Shown here: positions 57,439 through 64,000 of the stretch, piece after piece | Layout: the number at the start of each line of letters is the position of its first letter | Numbering within the stretch: position 1 is the stretch's first letter | Assembly: GCA_028671895.1 (NCBI GenBank) | Contig: JAPMAC010000231.1 | Span: forward strand, 14,224,001 to 14,288,000 | Direction of reading: 5' to 3' | Length of the DNA: 64,000 bases | Source of the DNA: Oenanthe sinensis | Lineage: Eukaryota > Streptophyta > Magnoliopsida > Apiales > Apiaceae | The notes under the pieces: model-generated | Told to the model about the DNA's origin: nothing | What the model saw: the letters and a program-made list of their open reading frames with translations, nothing else | Database searches by the model: none | Position numbers and translations under genes: made by a program

Positions 57439-58097
57439 TAATTTGATTAGAAGATTAAGAACACAAAAGCTTTGAAGAGATTAAGAAAAAAAGTAATGGA
57501 GATAGAGTATTGAGAGAATGAGAGAAAATTGAGTACAGAGAGAAAGAGAGAGAGAGAATTAGTTAGAAAATGTAAGTAAGAATTAAAAGAAATTTTAATC
57601 TCACTATTTATATTTTTGAAAAAAAACTGATGTCTCAATCGATTACTTTCTTAAAATAAAACTCAATTGACCGTTAGATTAAAAAGAATTTTTTTAAACC
57701 AATTTTGGCAATCGACTGTTATACATACATGAATGTATGTATTAATCAATTGATAAAATAAATAATCAACGGCTAGATATTATACAGGTTGATTGATGAC
57801 ATGGACCCTAAAAATTCCAGGTCATCAATGGATAACTAACTTATCCATTGATAGGTAGTACTATCCATCGATAACCAAATATATCATCAATTGATATATT
57901 TATCTGTCGATAGCTAAAGATATCCATCGATAAATAAATATATCATTAATTGATATATTTATTTGTCGATAGCTTAAAAATATCCATCGATAAACAAAAT
58001 GTTCATCAACTAATTATGAAAAATCAACAAATTAACATAACCACTGGCTACAATCTAAGTACAAGAAAAGAAAATAACTTATCAGACATTTAAAAGA
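57439..58097 (-). other. Spacer between pol and extra ORF of element G
   Basis: Non-coding. It contains a purine/pyrimidine-rich leader (57520-57570 gagagaga-type) and, at 57640-58010, a dense cluster of the G word in ATCCATCGATA, ATCAATTGATA and TGTCGATAG forms, including a 59-bp tandem repeat (57877-57935 and 57936-57993). It corresponds to the AAACTCTGA spacer cluster of element E. Confidence 0.6.
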
Positions 58098-59442
58098 TTA
58101 ATCATAATTAAGCATACCTAAATCACAAACCAATCTATTGAAAGTAGATTCATCTAATGGTTTGGTAAACATGTCTATAAATTGTCTTTCATTAGGGACA
58201 AAATATAATTCAATAGTACCATTCATTACATGTTCCATAATGAAGTGATACCGTATGTTAATGTGCTTGGTTCTTGAATATTGAACTGGATTTTCAGTAA
58301 TGGCAATTGCACTTGTGTTGTCATAGAATATTAGAATTTTGTTGAAGTTAAATCCATAGTCAAATAATTGATTCCTCATCCATAACACTTATGCACAACA
58401 ACTTCCAGCAGCAATATATTCAGCTTCTGTAGTAGATGTAGATACTGAATTTTTCTTTTTGCTAAACCATGAAACAAGCTTGTTTCCTAGAAATTCACAA
58501 GTGCCTGTAGTATTTTTCCTGTTAATTTTGCAACCTACGTAGTCTGCATCTGAATAACCAATTAGATCAAATCCTGAGTCTCTAGGATAACAAATTCAAA
58601 GATTTGGTGTTCCTTTTAGATATCTGAATATTATTTTTATAGCAATCAAATGAGACTCTCTAAGATCAACCTGAAATCTAGCACAAAGACATGTAGTGAA
58701 CATTATGTTGGTCCTACTTGTAGTTAAATATAACAATGAGTCAACCATGCCTCTATAACTTGAAATGACCACTTTAGCTTCCTTAGTATTCAATTCAAGT
58801 TTAGTTACAGTGGCCAAGGGAGTTTTTTTAGAAGAACATTCATTTAAATCAAATTTCCTTAATAAGTTAGAAATATATTTGGTTTGATTTATGAAAATAC
58901 CATCTTCAACTTGTTTGACTTGGAACCAAGAAAATATGTAAGTTCTCTCATCATGCTCATTTCATATTTACTCTGCATCAACTTAGCAAACTTTTGACAA
59001 TGTTTCTCATCAGTTAAGCCAAAAAAAATGTCATCTACATAGATTTCAACAAGAATAATAGAACCATTAACATTTCTATGAAAGAGAGTCTTATCAACAG
59101 TACCTCTTGTGAAGTGATTTTTAATCAAGAATTTAGAAAGTGTGTCATATCAGGCTCTAGGTGCTTGTTTCAAACCATACAGTGCTTTAAAAAGATAGTA
59201 CACAAATCCAGGATGAACATGATCCACAAAACCAGGTGATTATTCCATATATATTTCTTCTTCTAATTCTCCATTGAGAAAAACACTTTTTACATCCATC
59301 TGGTATACCTTGAAATTGGCATGGACAGTATATGCTAGAAAGATTCTGATAGCTTCCAATCTTGTAACAGGTACAAATTTCTCAACAAAATCTATGCCTT
59401 CTTCTTGTGTGTAGCCCTTTGCCACTAACCTTGCCTTGTTTT
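58098..59442 (-). pseudogene. Element G reverse transcriptase (second half) and RNase H
   Basis: [72 protein letters not shown] (YVDD intact). RNase H: SSYRGMVDSLLYLTTSRTNI, then [20 protein letters not shown] and FTKPLDESTFNRLVCDLGML, ending at 58098. Stops lie at about 59238 and 59148 (both explained by single C-to-T or G-to-A changes) and near 58390, with a frameshift near 58920. The complete RNase H tail contrasts with element F. Confidence 0.78.
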
Positions 59443-60597
59443 TGTTGGGACAATTGAATCATGATGCTGCATTTTATGATATGAAAATGAATGAGTTTGA
59501 ATAGAAAATTAACCTTAATCGCTACGGCGCAAGCGATTCAAATCCACATCTTCTACTGTATTCCCGTATTCACCTTGAGCGAAGTGTGGCCTTTGATCCT
59601 CCCAAGGTTGCCTCCCTTCTAGCTTTGAGATCTTGGAACCCTAGTTCTTGGTTGCCTCCTTGAATGGCTGCTCACAAAAACCCTAGTTTCCCACACTTAA
59701 CTAAAAGAGAATAAGTTGAATATATAGGCTACAGTAGGGATCCTGGATAATTAGGCCGGGCCTTCCAATGATATTCTAGATCAAGCCCAATTTCATTAAA
59801 TATTAATTCAATCAACTAAACAATTAATATTTGTACAACTTCTCCTAATGCCGTAATTTAATTATTTAATTCGGCTCCAATATTATTTGCTTATTAAATT
59901 CCCCATGTTTAAGATATCGAATGTCCATTAATTAAAATAATTTCTGATAATTAATTTAATTAATATCTTTTATCATTGATCATCCACTCAACCTTATAAT
60001 TATGCAAGAACAAATCTGTCTGCAGGACTAAAACATAATTATCTTTATGAGCTTTCAAAAGGACATCATCACCCAAATATTTTCAGACACAGTTTCCTTT
60101 TATAGTCAATATCCCACTCTGTATACAATATCATTTTCCAAAACATAATATTGTGATTAACAAAAAATCACATCACATATGAATCAAAACATGTGCATTA
60201 CATACAAGTGTCAATCACTGTATCTGGATTAAGAACCTAAGCTATAATAATATTATAGAATCTTAGTTCTTCTTTATTGTCAGAATAGAAGAACAATTCT
60301 AATATTTTTATCCCGTTCAATATACACAAATCATTCAAGTATTATTCAATAATCAAGATAGATTATTACCGAATAATACTTCAGTCATTCCAGTGGTTTG
60401 TTTAATTTCACTTAGACTGTGAACCTTTATTATTATTATATATAGACACTAATAATCCAATCTTCTGTTATCCCATTTGATACTAGATTATCCACAATAT
60501 ATAATATACAAACAATGTTAAAATATGCATTCAAGATTCTCAATAAAAAGGACAATGTCATATACTTCAAACGAATAGTTCAGTATACTCCCTAACA
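59443..60597 (-). repeat. 3' LTR of element H
   Basis: 1155 bp; on the minus strand TGTTAGGGAGTATACTG… to …CAATTGTCCCAACA. A TATA-like box lies near 59721-59728 (minus strand cctatatattc). The boundary is set by the polypurine tract on one side and the abrupt end of element G's RT on the other. Confidence 0.8.
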
Positions 60598-60614
60598 ATC
60601 TCCCACTTATACTC
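60598..60614 (-). other. Polypurine tract of element H
   Basis: The minus strand reads GAGTATAAGTGGGAGAT immediately before TGTTAGGG, a common copia form (AAGTGGGAGAT). Confidence 0.8.
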
Positions 60615-61827
60615 AACCTTTTCTTTGAGTATATCAGTGTTTTATTACAAGCAATCCACTACCAATTAAATAACCACTATATGACCATACATCTGACTCC
60701 TATCTATTTGGAAATCTGAATCAGTAAATCCCAGAGGTAACAAATCTGAGGCCTTATAAAATAACATATACTCCTCAGTCCTTCACAGGTACTTGAGTAT
60801 AGCTTTTACTGCACTCCAATGCTCATGTCCTGGGTTTGACTGATATATGCTAACCATGCCATGACAAAACAAATATCAGGTCTCGTACATAACATGGCAT
60901 ACATTAAGCTTCCACATGCCGAAGCATAGGGAACCAATTTCATGCTCTCTATCGCCTTTGGTGTCTTAGGACACTATTTCTTCGATAGAGCAACTCCATG
61001 TTTGTATGGTAGGTTACCCTTCTTGGAGTCCTGCATGTTAAAACGAGCCAATAACTCATCAATGTAGGGCTCTTGGGATAAAGCCAACATCCCTTTTTTG
61101 TGATCCCTTATAACTTTGATCCCAATGATGTATGCTGCTTCACCTAAGTCCTTCATTTCGAACTGTTTGAACAACCATGCCTTTACCGCTGATAACATCT
61201 CTACATGGTTTCCAATGAGTAAAATATCATATATATATATATATAGAACTATAAAAGTCATTGAACTGCCCTCACTTTTCTTGTACACACATGACTCGCT
61301 TGGACATTGATCAAATCCGTATGACTGGATTACCTGATCAAAGCGAATATTCCAATACCTAGAAGCTTGTTTAAGTCCATAAATGGACTTTTTAAGCTTA
61401 CATACCATATGCTCTTGGCCTTCCTTAATGAATCCTTCTGGTTGTTGTATATAGATGATCTCATCATCAAGACTCCCGTTTAGGAAAGCTGTCTTGACAT
61501 CCATCTGCCAAATCTCATAATAGAGATGAGATGCTATAGATAAAAGAATCTGGATCGACTTTAGCATGACCACTGGCGAAAAGGTTTCCTCATAATCGAT
61601 CCCTTCTTTCTGAGTATTCCCTTTCGCAACAGGTCTTGTTTTCCAAGATTTTACCTTTTTATCAGATCATCTTTTTCTTTTGTAGATCCACTTACATCCA
61701 ATGGGTTTTACACCTTTGGGTGGTTCCACGAGCTCCCAAACTTGATTTGAATACATAGATTCCATATCAGATTTCATTGCTTTTTGCCATAGATCTGCAT
61801 CTTTGTCTTACAGTGCTTCCTCGTATG
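60615..61827 (-). pseudogene. Element H reverse transcriptase and shortened RNase H
   Basis: RT: CKWIYKRKR near 61690, then SIASHLYYEIWQMDVKTAFL, EHMVCKLKKSIYGLKQASRY, FEMKDLGEAAYIIGIKVIRD and DELLARFNMQDSKKGNLP. The catalytic motif reads VLYIYIYDILLIGN at about 61215-61255, encoded by a TA microsatellite, so the Tyr-x-Asp-Asp motif is lost. RNase H follows (60960-60840, SLMYAMLCTRPDI in part), then only traces (FTDSDFQIDR near 60710) before the polypurine tract. Most of the RNase H domain is deleted. Stops lie at 60974 and near 61660. Confidence 0.78.
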
Positions 61828-62863
61828 TCATGGGGTCCTCATCATGTTCCTCAGGGACCAATCCGAAGACTCTCCCAATAACATGAATCTGTTGGGTTTA
61901 TGAATAACCCTCCCACTACGATGAGACACTAGTGTGGTATTAGTGATAGGTTGTATGTTCTCTTGTGGCTTTTTTACTTGTACTATTGGCACTTGTTCAT
62001 TATTTATCTCTCCCACTAGTTCCTCTAAAACGACACTGCTCATGGGTTTATGGTTCATCATATAGTCATCCTCTAGAAATTTAGCATTGGTACTAATAAT
62101 GACATCCCGATCCTTAGGACTATAAAATAAATATCCTTTCGTTCCCATGGGATAACCTACAAAAAGCCTTACTTCTGTACGAGATTCCAACTTAGTCACG
62201 TTCATGTTCAACACAAGTGCTAGACAACCCCATATCCGAATATGTCTTAGACTAGGTTTTGAACCAGTCCATAATTCTTTTGGAGTCTTAGGAACTGACT
62301 TAGAATGAACTAAATTCAAAAGATAAGCTGTTGTTTCTAAAGCATGTCCCCAAAACGACTTGGGTAATTCTGAATAACTCATCATCGATCTAACACTCTC
62401 CAAAAGAGTATGATTCATTCTCTCTGCTACACCATTCTGTTGGGGTGTTCCAGATGCAGTCAACTGAGACATGATCCCATTCTTTGACAAGCAATCCCTA
62501 AATTCTCCAAGCAAGTATTCGCCACCACGATCTGATCGTAATGACTTGATACATTTTCCATGTCGCTTCTCCGTTACAGTTTTGTACTCCTTGAACTTGT
62601 CAAAGTACTCTAATTTACGGCGTAACAAATAAATGTATCCATATCTAGAATAATCATCAATAAAAGTGAAAAAATATTCATAACCACCTCTTGCTTGAAT
62701 ATTCATGGTTCCACATAAATCAGTATGAACCAGTTCTAACACTTCTTTGGCTCTATTCTCCTTTGCCTTAAAAGACCTAGTGGTCATTTTACCTTCCAAG
62801 CAGGATTCACAGTTATAGCTCTAGTTTTGCCAGGCGATTCAATCCGTCTGGCTCCACTGCCAA
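61828..62863 (-). pseudogene. Element H integrase
   Basis: A frame open from 62799 to 61828 (323 codons) holds the integrase core, with [31 protein letters not shown] and [20 protein letters not shown]. All three acidic residues are present, with 35 residues between the last two. The C-terminal part follows ([40 protein letters not shown]). The zinc-binding domain lies just upstream at about 62950-62870 (YLWHLRLGHINLRRIQRLVV), cut by stops around 62800-62864. It is the best-preserved part of this element. Confidence 0.8.
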
Positions 62864-64000
62864 CTAGCCTAAAGGCCCATCTACTACCAGTCTTTGAATC
62901 CTTCTCAAGTTAATATGACCTAATCTTAAGTGCCAAAGATATGTTTGGTTCAAAGAAGAAGGTTCCTTTCTTTTAGTAGTGATAGAATATGTGTTATTTA
63001 ACACCCTATGTTGTAGTTGCAGTGCAGGTTGATCAGGAGTAATTATGTATAAATTGTCTTGCAATGTACCAGAATATATAACTAGTTTATTCCTCATAAT
63101 AGAAACATTATGATCCAAACAAACATTATAACCATCCAAAGCAAGTTTAGAAACCGAAATTAAATTCCTTCTAAACGAAGGTACATAAAGAAAATTGTTC
63201 AAAACCAAAATCCTATCATCACCAAAAGATAAATTAACATCTCCCACTGCAACTACTGCTACTTTCATAGCATCTCCCATGAACACATATATCTCGCCAT
63301 CTCTAAGCATTCTGGATTGATGAAACCCCTGCATAAAATTAAATACATAATCAGTGGCTCCCATATCTACACACCAAGTGATCGTAGATATAGCCGCTAT
63401 ATATGTTTCTGTAACTAGAGAAAGAGATATACCAGTGTTATTTTTCTTCTTAGGAAGAGGACAATCCTGTTTCCAGTGACCCGACTGCTTACACCTGAAG
63501 CACTTGCCCTTGGGCTTTTTCACAGCACCGCCTTGAACTTCTTCAACTTTCACAACTTTCTGTGTCTGAGTCTTTTTCTTCTTCTTGGTTTTCGGCTTAG
63601 AAGAAGAAGGTTTCTCAGCCACATTGACTTGAACACTCTGCTGAAAAGTCCTTCAGCTGCCTGAAGTTCTGTCAGAAGTTCTACAAGACTATACATCCTC
63701 TTGTTTATAGTGTAATTCAAGCGGAACTACTCAAAACTTTTGGGTAAACTCATAAGGATGATATCGATCTGGGTTTCCCCATCAACCTCGGCACCAAGGA
63801 TCTCCATCTCATTCAGATGTGACATCATCCTGAGAACATGATCCCTTATAGGTGCCCCTTCAGCCATCTGAGTGTTCATTAAATCTTTCATTGCTACTTG
63901 CCTTGCAGTCCTATTCTGATCTCCAAAAAGTTCTTTGAGATTAAAGAGCATATCTGAAGCAGTGACCATAGCCTGATGCTGATGCTACAAAACACCTGAC
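62864..64000 (-). pseudogene. Element H gag and protease, N-terminus outside window
   Basis: Gag: LKELFGDQNRTARQVAMKDL, MAEGAPIRDHVLRMMSHLNE, ETQIDIILMSLPKSFE (63969-63727, ending in a TAG), then LVELLTELQAAEGLF, a Lys-rich stretch and zinc knuckle CFRCKQSGHWKQDC (about 63515-63475). Protease: ITWCVDMGATDYVFNF near 63390; the active site reads D-M-G instead of the usual D-T/S-G. Next come the gag-pre-integrase segments (YVPSFRRNLISVSKLALDGY, SLNQTYLWHLRLGHINLRRI). The first part of Gag is beyond base 64000. Confidence 0.75.

Larger units (their letters stand above)
52095..59442 (-). mobile_element. Element G: SIRE-type copia, 5' part cut off by element H
   Basis: Minus strand: 3' LTR, polypurine tract, extra ORF, spacer, RNase H and the second half of RT. 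The RT stops at [10 protein letters not shown] (about 59438) where the LTR of element H begins; the rest would be beyond the window. It resembles F in protein, polypurine tract, LTR ends and TCNNTYGA words (here often ATCAATTGAT), but is more decayed. Its LTR starts within the MULE transposase. Confidence 0.82.
59443..64000 (-). mobile_element. Element H: copia retrotransposon of another lineage, incomplete in window
   Basis: Minus strand: 3' LTR (59443-60597), polypurine tract, RNase H remnant, RT, integrase, protease and gag, running off the right edge before the 5' LTR. It has no extra ORF after pol, and its Gag and integrase differ clearly from those of the SIRE-type elements; it resembles the Angela/Tork-like group. 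It inserted into the RT of element G. It is non-functional because of stops, a damaged RT catalytic motif and a shortened RNase H. Confidence 0.82.

Overview
The window is a block of nested, mostly dead transposable elements from a eudicot plant nuclear genome. No host gene, tRNA or rRNA was recognised. The sequence is AT-rich. The evidence for a plant is the set of families present: Ty1/copia elements of the SIRE type, a Tekay-like chromovirus, a Tat-type Ty3/gypsy element with a second RNase H, Mutator-like DNA, a Stowaway-like MITE and a CACTA-like end. The extra protein carried by the SIRE-type elements resembles one I remember from Asteraceae copia elements, so an asterid is my guess (low confidence).

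Layout. 1-3236: remnant A, a plus-strand copia (LTR-like end, leader, broken gag, start of integrase). 3237-4337: minus-strand copia pol piece B. 4338-15718: Tekay-type gypsy C (minus; two 2.6-2.8 kb LTRs, the right one truncated). 15719-about 21650: Tat-type gypsy D (minus). 21651-24775: LTR-like and purine-rich debris (I), a CACTA-like end and AT-rich filler. 24776-34782: SIRE-type copia E (plus; 5' end lost, 3' LTR kept). 34783-35528: copia LTR remnant J. 35830-36047: Stowaway-like MITE. 36086-49729: a small Mutator-like element with a 9-bp target-site duplication, split by the complete SIRE-type copia F (37443-49591, minus, 5-bp target-site duplication TTGTC). 49739-52094: end of a larger MULE, with a GRF zinc-finger ORF and the C-terminal part of a transposase. 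52095-59442: SIRE-type copia G (minus), cut in its reverse transcriptase by copia H (59443 to beyond 64000, minus).

How the parts work. E, F and G share one plan: gag with zinc knuckles, then protease-integrase-RT-RNase H, then a very long extra ORF of about 1300-1570 codons. That ORF has a conserved N-terminal domain, a long low-complexity middle, a coiled coil and (in F and G) a conserved C-terminal block. It sits where SIRE1-type elements carry an 'envelope-like' gene.

The most unusual signal is a short DNA word that differs between families. It is AAACTCTGA in E and TCNNTYGA (for example TCCATCGA, TCAGTTGA) in F and G. Each word recurs dozens of times in the LTR promoter region, in the same protein linkers (gag, integrase-RT, extra ORF) and, in E and G, in the pol-extra ORF spacer. 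In E the word is read in more than one protein frame and lies on the opposite strand in the LTR, which points to a role or origin at the nucleic-acid level. Second, in F the RNase H is joined in frame to the first ATG of the extra ORF, with about 0.8 kb missing, as if a spliced RNA had been reverse transcribed.
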